Positions 1 to 7,786 of a stretch of DNA of 20,920 nt are shown here, piece by piece. Source of the stretch: JACDBE01 sp051002015 (GTDB taxonomy: Bacteria > Actinomycetota > Acidimicrobiia > Spongiisociales > UBA5794); assembly GCA_051002015.1 (NCBI GenBank), contig JBPCMS010000112.1, positions 1 to 20,920 of the forward strand, written 5' to 3'. Both the position numbers and the translations under genes were made by a program. The notes beneath the pieces are model-generated. The model saw only the letters and a list, made by a program, of their open reading frames with translations, was not told where the DNA came from and searched no databases. Each line of letters starts with the position of its first letter. Within the stretch, counting starts at the first letter, position 1.

Positions 1-440
1 AGGAGACCGGGGCCCAACACGAGGGGGGAGGGGGGGGGGGGGGAGCCCCTCGGGGGGGGGGTGCCCCCCCCCACGGTGCGGCGTACAACGGCTCGACGCT
101 CGGGTCGGTGGACGATGAGGGTGGCCCCGGGTTCAGCGACCATCCCGGCGAGGGCCCGCAGGCGCCGATCGGCCCCGAGTGGTTGGAGCACCACTCCCCT
201 GTCCTCCAGCCAGGTTGCCCCCGGTGTTCCCGCCGCCACCGCTCCACCTCGCGCCCGGTCGGCGTGCCACTGGCCGGCGATGGCCGATCCGGTGCCGTCC
301 ACGTACTCGAGGAGGAGGTGATCGACGCCACGGGGCCACGACCTCCGCAGTGTCAGCTCGTCGCCGCCACCCGGCGGCGTCAACTCGGCGAGCGCCGCCA
401 CCGTCCCACCGTCCACCACGGCAGTGAGCCCACCGGTCAC
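1..440 (-). CDS. second APH-fold kinase of the pair, N-terminal part only
   Basis: An open frame starts with GTG at 440. It overlaps the stop of the preceding kinase by four bases (GTGA) and reads leftward out of the window. About 122 residues look like natural protein. They include LLLEYVDG (43-50), VVLQPLGADRRL (83-94) and HRPERRAVVR (111-120). In phosphotransferase-family proteins as I remember them, such a segment is the N-lobe leading to the lysine strand. Beyond about position 75 the frame enters poly-G/poly-C and codes only Gly/Pro, so the catalytic loop is not visible. A GAGGG about 8 bases upstream could be the ribosome site. It probably works with the adjacent kinase as a sugar or small-molecule kinase; the substrate is unknown. 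The assignment rests on similarity in style to its neighbour and on translational coupling, so the family call is moderate. Confidence 0.6.
   Translation of the reverse strand, partial: MTGGLTAVVDGGTVAALAELTPPGGGDELTLRRSWPRGVDHLLLEYVDGTGSAIAGQWHADRARGGAVAAGTPGATWLEDRGVVLQPLGADRRLRALAGMVAEPGATLIVHRPERRAVVRRTVGGGTPPPRGSPPPPSPLVLGPGL
21..72. other. poly-G/poly-C low-complexity stretch, probable artefact
   Basis: The stretch consists of runs of 6 to about 13 G, then CCCCTC, then about 10 G, TG and 9 C. The last part forms a G-run/C-run foldback. It interrupts an otherwise normal coding frame exactly at the window edge. Long G runs are typical of two-colour Illumina dark cycles and of low-quality contig ends, so the true sequence here is probably not as shown. 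Confidence 0.6.
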
Positions 441-1705
441 GCCAGCACCCTCGCCGAGGTCTCGGCCCTGGCGACGATGGCCTCGGTCGCACTGGGCCAG
501 CCGGCCCGCCGCTCCCGGAACGGGGCGACCGCCAGGCGGAGCAGGGCCGCGCTGCGATGGACCGCAAGCCGCCCCTCGACCGGTGGGCCTCCGGCGGCGC
601 GGTAGGAGACGACGAGCTCGGCGGTGAGCTCGTCGGCCCACCCCGGAACCAGCTGCCCTTCGAGCTCCCGGCGTTCCAGCGTCGCCGCAAACGTGCCGAG
701 ATCGAGCGCCGGATCGCCGATCGCCGCCTCGTCGAAGTCGATGAAGACCGGCCCTCCGGAGGCCAGGACCACCTGGTCCGGCGAGAAGTCACCGTGCACC
801 ACCGTCGCCACGCCATGTCCGCCGGCCAGCTCGCCCGAGACGAGCCGGGCGACGCGCCGGGCGCGGCTCCCCAGGTCGGGCGACAGGGCAGCCACGGCAC
901 GGGCGGTGGCGTCCACCGCGGCCATGACGTCGGCGGTGGTCGACACCGGTAGGGACCGGGCTCGGCGGGCGTGGAGGCGGGCGAGCGATGCGGCGAGGGC
1001 GCCCACATCGATGTCTGCGCCCAGGGCGAGCGCCTCGGCCACGGTGCGGCCGGGCTCCCAGGCGGACGCCAGGACGGCGCGTCGCTCCCACCAGCCGAGA
1101 GGCTTGACCCCACTGGCGGCCAGCGCCTTCTGGGCGATCCGGGCCCGACGCACATCGGCCCGCCGGTAGGCCTTCACGAGCGCCACACGCTCACCCTCGT
1201 GCTCGATGGCACCGACCCAACGCCGCTCGGGTTTGTAGCGCAGCGCCACCGGTTCCGCACCCCAGAGGTCGGGCCGGTCCGGCAACAGGCGGCCGAGGAG
1301 CTCGGTGCGCTGCGGTGGATCCGACAGCGCCGCTATCGCCGGGAGATCGCGGTCACTGGAGGCAGCGGCCACGGTGACCGATTCGGCCCCGATGGCCGTC
1401 ACCCCCCAACCCACCCTCCGGTCGGGCACCTCATTCTCCCGGGCCTTCTCGAGCTTGCCGGGCTCGGCGGGGCGAAACGCCTTGGCGTAGCCCAGGACCG
1501 AAGCGGCCTCGGTGAACAGCTCGTAGCCGACCAGGCAGCTTGTGCCGGGCTTGTAGCGCACGTAGGTAGCGGTGGCGGCGACGACCGGGGGCCCGTCCCC
1601 GGCCGCCGCCAGGCGATCCACCACCGCGGCGGGGTCGAGCACCGTGGCGAGACCGGGCAGCGCCGGGTCCCGCCGAACCAGCTCGGCGTCGGCCGGGGTC
1701 AACAC
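437..1705 (-). CDS. aminoglycoside phosphotransferase (APH)-family kinase
   Basis: A 422-residue protein with the protein-kinase-like APH fold. The catalytic loop is VVHGDFSPDQ (around 301-310), with Gln where many family members have Asn. The metal site is FIDFDEAAIGDPALDLG (around 318-334). The N-terminal half shows two similar hairpins, RYKPGTSCLVGYEL (around 50-63) and LRYKPERRWVGAI (around 155-167), each followed by a Lys-containing strand (YAKAF, LVKAY); this looks like an internal repeat. The start is GTG at 1705. It overlaps the ABC gene stop by seven bases and has a G-rich site (GCGGGGGG) about six bases upstream. Family members phosphorylate antibiotics, sugars, choline, homoserine and others. 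The glycosyltransferase/exporter neighbourhood makes a sugar or glycan precursor more likely than drug resistance, but the substrate cannot be read from sequence. Confidence 0.85.
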   Translation of the reverse strand: MLTPADAELVRRDPALPGLATVLDPAAVVDRLAAAGDGPPVVAATATYVRYKPGTSCLVGYELFTEAASVLGYAKAFRPAEPGKLEKARENEVPDRRVGWGVTAIGAESVTVAAASSDRDLPAIAALSDPPQRTELLGRLLPDRPDLWGAEPVALRYKPERRWVGAIEHEGERVALVKAYRRADVRRARIAQKALAASGVKPLGWWERRAVLASAWEPGRTVAEALALGADIDVGALAASLARLHARRARSLPVSTTADVMAAVDATARAVAALSPDLGSRARRVARLVSGELAGGHGVATVVHGDFSPDQVVLASGGPVFIDFDEAAIGDPALDLGTFAATLERRELEGQLVPGWADELTAELVVSYRAAGGPPVEGRLAVHRSAALLRLAVAPFRERRAGWPSATEAIVARAETSARVLA

Positions 1706-3516
1706 GGTGCACCCCCCGCTTCCTCGTCCATCCTCGCCACCGTCTCCAGACCGGCCGACGGGTCCCGGCCGAACCCATCCTCGGGGAGTCCGACCGTGAC
1801 CACCCGGCCCCGTTCGAGCCGCACCACCACATCGGCGTCGGCAACGGGAGCCGAGTCGTGGGAGATGATGAACGTGGTACGCCCCGCGGTGAGGCGGCGC
1901 AGGGCCTCGAGCACCTCCCGCTCGTTGTCGCCGTCGAGCCCGGCGGTGGCTTCGTCGAGCACGACGATGGGGGCCTGCCGCACCGCCGCCCTGGCAACGG
2001 CGATGCGCTGGCGCTCACCGCCGGACAGCGACGCCCCGCGTTCGCCCAGGACCGTCTCGTAGCCGTCCGGTAGCCGGGTGATGAAGTCATGGGCGTTGGC
2101 CAAACGCGCCGCCGCCTCGATCTCGTCGTCCGTCACCCCGTCGACGTCGTCGGCGCCATAGGCGATGTTCTCGCGGATCGTGGTGGCGAACAGCACGCTC
2201 TCCTGCAGCACGATGGCGATCTGACCCCGCACCGAGTCGAGGGTGAGATCGCGCAGATCGTGGCCGTCGATCAGCACCCGACCACCGGTCGGGTCCTGCA
2301 ACCGCAACAACAGCGACATGAGGGTCGACTTGCCGGCCCCGGACGAGCCGACAACGGCGACCCGCTGACCCGGATGGAGGTGGAGGTCGAGCCCGGCGAT
2401 CGCCGGGGGACCGTCACCGTAGGCGACGCTGACCTGCTCGAAGCGGACGTCTCCGCGGAACGGGGCGGCGGGACGCGCCCACGGCGCGTTGGTGACACTG
2501 GGGATGGTGTCGAGCAGATCGACGATGCGCTCGCCCGAGGCGGACGCCTTGGCCAGACGCCCGGTGTACTTGGCCATGTCCCTCATCGGTTTGAAGGCGC
2601 TCTTCAGGTAGGTGACGAACACGACCAGCTCACCCGGTGTGAGTTGATGCGACAGCACCCGGCGAGCCCCCACGTACAGCACCAGCCCGGTGGCCATGGC
2701 GACGATCAGGTCGGTCTTGCGTTCGAGCCCGGCCGAGAGCCGCTTCGCTCTGACACCCTCGCGCAGGCTCTGGTCGTTGCTCGACGAGAAGGTGCGCTCG
2801 AGGGTCGGCTCCAGGGAGTAGGCCTGGACGACCTCGATCGCCCCGAGCGACTCCGTCGCCACCGACGCCAGCTCGCCCTCCCGGTTGCGCTGGGCCCTGG
2901 AGATCACCGTGATCCGCCGGCTCAGCCGGAAGCTGGTGCTCACGAAGAGCGGCAGGGCCAGCAGGGCGATCAGGGTGAGCCGCCAATCGAGCCACGTCAT
3001 CACGGCCACCATGCCGACGAACGTGACCAGGTTTCCGACCAGCGGCAGGGCGGCGGTGACCGTCACCTCCTGCAGTCGGCCGACGTCCCCGGTGACCCGT
3101 TGGACCAGATCGCCACTGCGGGCGCTCATGTGGAACGCCAGCGAGAGCCGTTGGAGATGGGCGTACAGCTCGGCCCGCACATCGGTGAGCACCCGGTTGC
3201 CGGCCAAGGCGAAGGCGACGGTGGACAGGTACGAGGCGCCGGCCCGCAAGCCGGTTGCGGCGACGATCCCGATGGCGGCGAGCACCAGAATCCGACCAGG
3301 ATCGGGTACCGCCACCGCGCTCCCCACCGGTGCGGCGACCGTGTCGATTATGACCTTGAGCGGCCACGGCTCGACCAGGCGGAAGACGATCTCGGCGAGG
3401 AGGGCGGCGCTGCCGCCCCCGATCAGGCGGCGCTGGCGGCGCACGTGGGGCCCGAACCGCCGGAGGGTGCGGATCAGCCCGGGGAGCGCCGAGCGCAGCT
3501 CTTCCTTTGGTGCCAT
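1699..3516 (-). CDS. type I ABC exporter, fused membrane and ATPase domains
   Basis: A 605-residue half-transporter that would act as a homodimer, or as a heterodimer with an unseen partner. The membrane domain (about 1-330) has several hydrophobic helices, starting near 36-52 and 80-100. The ATPase domain (about 355-600) has Walker A GSSGAGKS (around 388-395), Q-loop VLQES, signature LSGGERQ (around 493), Walker B IVVLDEATAGLD (around 515) and the H-loop IISHDS (around 549), so it should be catalytically complete. The start is ATG at 3516, one base after the upstream glycosyltransferase stop. A GGGGG lies six bases before it, and the longer in-frame extension lies wholly inside the upstream gene and has no coding character. 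The family exports lipids, glycolipids, peptides or drugs. Sitting between glycosyltransferases and kinases, it most likely moves their product across the membrane. Confidence 0.93.
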   Translation of the reverse strand: MAPKEELRSALPGLIRTLRRFGPHVRRQRRLIGGGSAALLAEIVFRLVEPWPLKVIIDTVAAPVGSAVAVPDPGRILVLAAIGIVAATGLRAGASYLSTVAFALAGNRVLTDVRAELYAHLQRLSLAFHMSARSGDLVQRVTGDVGRLQEVTVTAALPLVGNLVTFVGMVAVMTWLDWRLTLIALLALPLFVSTSFRLSRRITVISRAQRNREGELASVATESLGAIEVVQAYSLEPTLERTFSSSNDQSLREGVRAKRLSAGLERKTDLIVAMATGLVLYVGARRVLSHQLTPGELVVFVTYLKSAFKPMRDMAKYTGRLAKASASGERIVDLLDTIPSVTNAPWARPAAPFRGDVRFEQVSVAYGDGPPAIAGLDLHLHPGQRVAVVGSSGAGKSTLMSLLLRLQDPTGGRVLIDGHDLRDLTLDSVRGQIAIVLQESVLFATTIRENIAYGADDVDGVTDDEIEAAARLANAHDFITRLPDGYETVLGERGASLSGGERQRIAVARAAVRQAPIVVLDEATAGLDGDNEREVLEALRRLTAGRTTFIISHDSAPVADADVVVRLERGRVVTVGLPEDGFGRDPSAGLETVARMDEEAGGAPC

Positions 3517-3517
3517 G

Positions 3518-4684
3518 TCAGACCCCCACAGCCGGTACCGGGACCGGCAGATCGGCCACGGCGAGGATCCGGTCGACCACCGCGGCCCAGGTGTGGTCGG
3601 CGACCACGGCGCGGCGACCGGCCCGACCGAGGGCGGCGGCCCGAACCGGGTCGTGCCGCAGGCGATCGACGGCGGTCGCCATGGCGGCGGCGTCACCGGG
3701 CGGGCACAGGATCCCGGTGACACCGTCCTCGACGATGTCGGGAACCTGGCCGACCCGGCTGGCGACGACGGGGAGCCCTGCGGCGAGGTACTCATACAGC
3801 TTCAGCGGCGAGAAGTACCCTGCCGTCGCTGGGTACGGCGCCACCGCCACGTCCATGCGCGCCAGCAATCCAGGCACCGCCGCCGGATCCACCGCCCCGG
3901 TGAGCTCGGCCCGGTCGGCGATCCCGGCGACGGCGAGGCGACGGACGAGGTCGGGTCCCTCCGGCCCGTCGCCTACCACCAGCAGGCGGTACGCCGGGTC
4001 GGCCCGGGTCAGGAGCCCGAACACGTCGACCAGCGTGTCGATCCCGTGCCAGGGCTTGAGCGTCCCGACGAAGCCGACGGTACAGGTCGCCGCCGCCGTG
4101 CCCGGCGGGTCCGCCCGGGGCCGGACCCGGTCGGTGTCGACGCCGTTGGGGACCACGTGGCACGACGCGTCGGGGACCACGGTTCGAACCCAGTCGGCGA
4201 CCGGTGGCGACACGGCGATGATCGTCGACGCCGCCCCCAGCGCCTCCCTGGAGGCGGCATGGGCGGCGGCGCGGTCGTGGAGCGTGCGATGACGGGCGTG
4301 CTCGTCGATGAGCGGCGCGTTGATCTCGAGCACGCCGGGGATGCCCGCCCGGCGTGCCCATGCCATGGCGGCGCGGCCCCACAGCGAGTACCGCTCGTAC
4401 ACCAGGTCGAGTGGGCCGAGGTGGTCGAGTGCAGTGGTGTCTGCCCCGGCCCTGCTGGCGGCCACCTCACGCTCGATGCTCGACCCCGAGACCCGACCGG
4501 GGAGGAGATGGACGGCCACGTCTTCGAGACCGGTGGGAGCGGGTCCGCCGACCCTGGCGGCGAGCAGCTCCACCCGAGCACCCCGGGCCCTCATCGCCCG
4601 GATCACTCCCTGGACGTGGACCGATGCGCCCTTGTTCCCGAACACCGGGATGCCGGGGTCGGCGCAGACATAGGCCACCCGCAT
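3518..4684 (-). CDS. GT4-family glycosyltransferase
   Basis: A 388-residue retaining glycosyltransferase of GT-B fold. The N-terminal acceptor domain opens with MRVAYVCADPGIPVFGNKG, a glycine-containing first strand-loop. The donor domain has PNGVDTDRV, VGFVGTLKPWHGIDTL (around 201-216), LLVVGDGPEGP and SPLKLYEYLAAGLPVVASR (around 291-309). The usual E-x7-E pair has only its second Glu here (Tyr-x7-Glu), as seen in some GT4 branches. The start ATG at 4684 overlaps the previous stop by one base (TGATG), with GGAAGGGG about seven bases upstream. The longer frame to 4807 lies inside the neighbour and is rejected. It should transfer a sugar from a nucleotide-sugar donor to a growing glycan on the cytoplasmic side; donor and acceptor are unknown. 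Confidence 0.9.
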   Translation of the reverse strand: MRVAYVCADPGIPVFGNKGASVHVQGVIRAMRARGARVELLAARVGGPAPTGLEDVAVHLLPGRVSGSSIEREVAASRAGADTTALDHLGPLDLVYERYSLWGRAAMAWARRAGIPGVLEINAPLIDEHARHRTLHDRAAAHAASREALGAASTIIAVSPPVADWVRTVVPDASCHVVPNGVDTDRVRPRADPPGTAAATCTVGFVGTLKPWHGIDTLVDVFGLLTRADPAYRLLVVGDGPEGPDLVRRLAVAGIADRAELTGAVDPAAVPGLLARMDVAVAPYPATAGYFSPLKLYEYLAAGLPVVASRVGQVPDIVEDGVTGILCPPGDAAAMATAVDRLRHDPVRAAALGRAGRRAVVADHTWAAVVDRILAVADLPVPVPAVGV

Positions 4685-5925
4685 CACGCCACCCCTTCCA
4701 GCGGTGCCGAGCCGGAGCCGGCGAATACCTCCCGGAGGCGCGCCGTCTGGTGGTGGATGTCGAACTCGGCTTCGATCAGGGCACGAGCCGAGCGGGCGAG
4801 GCGGCATCGCAGCTCGGCGTCGTCGAACAGCCTGTCAAGGGCGTCCGCCAGGGCGGCGTGGTCGCGTTGGGCGACGATCAGCCCGGTCTCGTGGTGGTGG
4901 ACGACCTCGGGGATACCGGTCACGTCGGTGGCAACGCACGGCGTCCCGAGCGCCATCGCTTCGAGCAGCACGGTCGGCAGTCCGTCGCGGTTGCCGTCTT
5001 CGCCGATGACACACGGAGCGACGAGGACGGCTGCCTCCCCCACCACGCGCCGCACCGCTGCTTGGGGCAACGGGCCGCGCAGCACCACGGTGCCGTCCAG
5101 ACCTCGGCTGCCGATCAGCTCCGCCAACGCCGTTTCGAGCGGGCCGCTGCCGACGATCTCGCAGCGGAAGCGACGGCCGCGCCCGGCAAGCACGGCGCAG
5201 GCATCGATCAGATCGGCGAACCCCTTCTTCTCGACCAGGCGGCCGACGCCGACCACGATCGGGGGCCGATCGGCGGGCTCGGTGAACGGGAAGAGCTCCA
5301 GGTCGAGCCCGTTGTACACCCGCACCACGCGATCGGCGGCGAGGCCATACGTTGCTCGGAGGTGGCGCTCGTTGAAGTCGCTCACCGTGATGGTGGCGGC
5401 CGCATCGGCGAGCTTTCGACCGAGGTCCGCCGGCTCGACCTCGTCGTGGAAGATGTCCTTGGCATGGGCGGTGAAGGTGTAGGGCACGTCGGTGAGCCGG
5501 GCCGCCAAGCGGGTGACGGTGGTCGCCACCGATCCGAAGTGAGCGTGGAGATGGGTCAGACCACGGTCCTGGACCAGCGCAACCAGTTCGAGGGCTTGGG
5601 CGGCGTCGTCCACCCCGGCGGCCAGCAGCTCGTCGAGATGGTCCACCAGGCGCGGCAACCGGTGAACCGACCGGGCCAACAGATCCCACAGATCGGCGGT
5701 TCCCCTGGTGCGGGGGAGGTAGGTGACGGGAGCCTTCACCTCGGCGAGGCGCTCATGGAAGCGTCCATCGATCGGGGGGCGGAGCGAGATCAGGTGGAGG
5801 GGGGTTCCGGCGGCCTCGTGGGCGAGCACCTCGTTGAGGATGAAGGTCTCGGAGAACCGCGGGTACACCTTCAGGACGTAACCGAGCCGCGCCGGCGATG
5901 CGGCCGCCGGTTCAGACGGATGCAT
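4684..5925 (-). CDS. GT4-family glycosyltransferase, WcaL/colanic-acid type
   Basis: A 413-residue GT-B enzyme. The N-terminus carries YVLKVYPRFSETFILNE, the SETFI signature of exopolysaccharide glycosyltransferases of the WcaL/AmsK type. Next come HAHFGS, FTAHAKDIF and VYNGLDLELF. The donor domain has VGVGRLVEKKGFADLI (around 222) and DGLPTVLLEAMALGTPCVATD (around 313-333), where Asp replaces the first Glu of E-x7-E. The start is ATG at 5925, 14 bases inside the upstream gene, with a weak GAGAG site. The longer frame upstream lies within that gene and looks non-coding. It belongs to the same operon as the next two genes and probably adds one sugar of the same glycan. The specific linkage cannot be predicted. 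Confidence 0.9.
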   Translation of the reverse strand: MHPSEPAAASPARLGYVLKVYPRFSETFILNEVLAHEAAGTPLHLISLRPPIDGRFHERLAEVKAPVTYLPRTRGTADLWDLLARSVHRLPRLVDHLDELLAAGVDDAAQALELVALVQDRGLTHLHAHFGSVATTVTRLAARLTDVPYTFTAHAKDIFHDEVEPADLGRKLADAAATITVSDFNERHLRATYGLAADRVVRVYNGLDLELFPFTEPADRPPIVVGVGRLVEKKGFADLIDACAVLAGRGRRFRCEIVGSGPLETALAELIGSRGLDGTVVLRGPLPQAAVRRVVGEAAVLVAPCVIGEDGNRDGLPTVLLEAMALGTPCVATDVTGIPEVVHHHETGLIVAQRDHAALADALDRLFDDAELRCRLARSARALIEAEFDIHHQTARLREVFAGSGSAPLEGVA

Positions 5926-7138
5926 GGCACAGTGCTCTCTGTTGGGGGCCGGAGCCCAGCAGTTGCTCGACCAGATCGGTGATGCGGGCGAGGCCGTTGA
6001 GGTCGACCGATGGTCCAGTCGGTGGTTCGGTGCCGCCTCCCCCGGCGAGCCACGCCCCGAGGACCTCGGCGGTGACCGCATCGGGGTGGCACACGTCTAC
6101 CAGTCCCCGTGCCTCGAGCCGTTCGGCCCGCACCAGCTGTTCGGTTCGGGGGTGCACCCGGGGAACGACGAGCGGCCGCTTCCCGGCGGCGAGCACCTCA
6201 CAGATCGTGTTGTACCCGCCCATCGTGACGATCGCTTGGGCACCGGCCACCAGCCCCTCGCAGTCGTCGACGAAGTCGACCATGGCCATGCCGGGGTGAT
6301 CGGCGACCCGGGCACGGACACGATCCCGGTCGCCATCCTTCATGTAGGGCCCGGTCACGATGAGGCCACGGGTGCCGTCTGGGAGCCGGGCGGCGGCGAA
6401 GGCCTCGGCGACGACCACACCGTCCTGGCCTCCGCCCACCAGGCACAGCGCGTACGGCGGCTCGGGGAGCGAGGCGGCGGCGGCCGGGTCCCGGGGCTGC
6501 ACCCGCGGCCGTCCGTGGCCCAGGTAGCCGGTGAAGGTCACCAGGTCGGCCACCGCCGGCGGCAGGTGGTACTCCGTGACCAGGTCGTACAGCGGCTTGT
6601 CGCCGTACACCCACACCGCGTCGTAGAGCTCGACGACGGCCTCGGTGGTGCGCGACACCCGCCACTCTCGGATGGCGACGGGAGGGGTGTCGAGCACGTC
6701 CCGCAGGCCGAGCACGACCCGGGTGTGACCGCCGGCGCGGAGATGTCGTAGGGCGGGCACCAGCTCGCCGCACGCCCCCCGCGCCACCTTGTCGACGATG
6801 AGCACGTCGGGATCGAAGATCGCCAGGGTGGCGTCGATGATGCTCGCCCGGAGGGCGATCATCTCGGCGAGCGAGGCGCCGAGGGTGCGTGCCCCGTAGG
6901 CGCCGTCGCGTTTGGTCAGGCCGGGCAGCACCACGCAGTCGATGCCGGGTGGCACGGCGAAGGCGGTCAGCTCCCTGCTTCCGGTGATCAACAGGACATC
7001 GACCGGGACCGGACCGGCGATGAGGGCGGAGGCGATGGCCAGGTTGCGACGACAGTGCCCGAGGCCCACGGTGTCGTGGGAGTACAGGGCGATGCGGCGC
7101 CGCGCCTTGGGCACCGCTCCGTTGCTGTGATACGCCAT
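5912..7138 (-). CDS. MurG-like predicted glycosyltransferase (COG4671 type)
   Basis: A 408-residue GT-B protein and the first gene of the minus-strand operon. It opens with IALYSHDTVGLGHCRRNL (around 17-34), the H-D-x-x-G-L-G-H-x-R-R signature of COG4671 proteins. The donor half has LVGGGQDG (around 232-239), TGPYMK, MGGYNT (around 305-310) and PRVHPRTEQLVRAERL, as in MurG-like enzymes. Two ATGs lie six bases apart (7144 and 7138). The GAGGAG at 7145-7150 touches the first and is six bases from the second, so 7138 is chosen. A longer frame to 7390 crosses the intergenic palindromes and shows no coding character. No TM or signal is seen, so it is cytosolic. It probably makes an early glycosyl transfer in the pathway; acceptor and donor are unknown. 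Confidence 0.88.
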   Translation of the reverse strand: MAYHSNGAVPKARRRIALYSHDTVGLGHCRRNLAIASALIAGPVPVDVLLITGSRELTAFAVPPGIDCVVLPGLTKRDGAYGARTLGASLAEMIALRASIIDATLAIFDPDVLIVDKVARGACGELVPALRHLRAGGHTRVVLGLRDVLDTPPVAIREWRVSRTTEAVVELYDAVWVYGDKPLYDLVTEYHLPPAVADLVTFTGYLGHGRPRVQPRDPAAAASLPEPPYALCLVGGGQDGVVVAEAFAAARLPDGTRGLIVTGPYMKDGDRDRVRARVADHPGMAMVDFVDDCEGLVAGAQAIVTMGGYNTICEVLAAGKRPLVVPRVHPRTEQLVRAERLEARGLVDVCHPDAVTAEVLGAWLAGGGGTEPPTGPSVDLNGLARITDLVEQLLGSGPQQRALCHASV

Positions 7139-7144
7139 CCGCAT

Positions 7145-7150
7145 CTCCTC
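7145..7150 (-). promoter_or_regulatory. ribosome binding site deciding the COG4671 gene start
   Basis: GAGGAG on the minus strand is followed by six bases (ATGCGG) and then ATG at 7138. The spacing suits the second of two in-frame ATGs; the first abuts the site with no spacer. Confidence 0.6.
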
Positions 7151-7236
7151 GTGGTCTGGTCCGGCGCCCGAGGTGGACGACGGGCGTAACCGGTGATCCG
7201 CAAGGTGGGCGCGGGCGATGAGACGACCGTGAGCCG

Positions 7237-7258
7237 CGGGTGAGAAACCTCTCACCCG
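7237..7258. repeat. perfect 9-bp inverted repeat, candidate operator
   Basis: CGGGTGAGA and TCTCACCCG flank the four-base loop AACC in the divergent region between the glycan operon and msrB. It lies about 100 bases from both start codons and has no T-tract, so an operator for a dimeric repressor is at least as likely as a terminator. The cognate protein is not known. Confidence 0.5.
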
Positions 7259-7310
7259 GGGACGCCGCCCACGTCGGTGGCCGGTCGCCCCTCGACCGCA
7301 TCGCAAGGTG

Positions 7311-7327
7311 ACCGGTACCGGTACCAT
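7311..7327 (+). promoter_or_regulatory. msrB promoter region with palindromes and leaderless -10 box
   Basis: TACCAT (7322-7327) fits the actinobacterial TAnnnT -10 box. Its last T lies seven bases before the A of the msrB ATG, which is the expected distance to a transcription start, and no Shine-Dalgarno sequence is present. Both point to a leaderless mRNA. The box overlaps two interlocked 12-bp palindromes, ACCGGTACCGGT (7311-7322) and GGTACCGGTACC (7314-7325), a plausible repressor site. No convincing -35 is visible. Confidence 0.4.
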
Positions 7328-7333
7328 CGGGTC

Positions 7334-7768
7334 ATGGCCAAGCCAGACGATGCCGAGCTGCGCAGCAGGCTGACCCCGGAGCAGTACCACGTCACCCAGG
7401 AGGCGGGCACCGAGCGTGCCTTCACCGGCGTCTACTGGGACGCCAAGGACGAGGGCACCTACCGCTGCGTGGTGTGCGGCGCCCCCTTGTTCTCATCGGA
7501 TACCAAGTACGACTCGGGCACGGGGTGGCCCTCGTTCTACCGGCCGATCGTCCCCGACGCCGTCGACACCAAGCGGGACTTCAAGATGTTGCTGCCCCGC
7601 ACCGAGGTGGAGTGCGCCAGCTGCGGCGCCCACCTCGGCCATGTCTTCGAGGACGGGCCCCGCCCCACCGGGCTGCGTTACTGCATGAACTCGGCTTCGC
7701 TCGACCTCGATCCCTCGTCGGCGGCGGACGCCGAGGCTGCGGGCCCGGACCAGATCGACCGACGCTGA
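7334..7768 (+). CDS. msrB: peptide-methionine (R)-S-oxide reductase MsrB
   Basis: A 144-residue single-domain MsrB, which reduces methionine-R-sulfoxide in proteins and so repairs oxidative damage in the cytosol. The zinc site is two CxxC pairs, C45/C48 (CVVCG) and C94/C97 (CASCG). The catalytic cysteine is C117 in RYCMNSASL. GTGWPSFYRPI (62-72) is the substrate-pocket strand. The position often holding the resolving cysteine (GCGWPS in many homologues) is threonine 63, so regeneration probably uses thioredoxin directly or another thiol. The start at 7334 follows the leaderless -10 box and matches the usual start of the domain (LTPEQYHVT at 13-21). It stands alone, divergent from the glycan operon and convergent with the RamB-like gene. 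Confidence 0.96.
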   Translation: MAKPDDAELRSRLTPEQYHVTQEAGTERAFTGVYWDAKDEGTYRCVVCGAPLFSSDTKYDSGTGWPSFYRPIVPDAVDTKRDFKMLLPRTEVECASCGAHLGHVFEDGPRPTGLRYCMNSASLDLDPSSAADAEAAGPDQIDRR

Positions 7769-7786
7769 CCTCGCCTCAGCGGTCGG
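7759..7786. terminator. bidirectional hairpin spanning two convergent stop codons
   Basis: CCGACGCTGA pairs with TCAGCG(G)TCGG, a ten-base-pair stem with one bulged G and loop CCTCGCC. The stem contains the msrB stop (7766-7768) and, on the other strand, the stop of the RamB-like gene (7776-7778). There is no T-tract, which is common for actinobacterial terminators. Confidence 0.5.

Noticed and set aside
437..1705. Reading the APH-like kinases as antibiotic-resistance genes.
   Set aside because: They are embedded in a glycosyltransferase/exporter operon, are longer than typical resistance enzymes, and share only the general catalytic motifs.
3517..3795. N-terminal extension of the ABC exporter by 93 residues.
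   Set aside because: It lies entirely inside the upstream glycosyltransferase, is Ser/Pro-rich without family similarity, and the ATG at 3516 has a proper ribosome site.
2885..5482. An 865-codon open frame on the plus strand across the ABC and glycosyltransferase genes, and similar long antisense frames elsewhere (for example 971-2062 and 2089-3720).
   Set aside because: They are Arg/Pro/His-rich, show no recognisable domain, and lie opposite genes with intact motifs. Such frames are expected in high-GC DNA.
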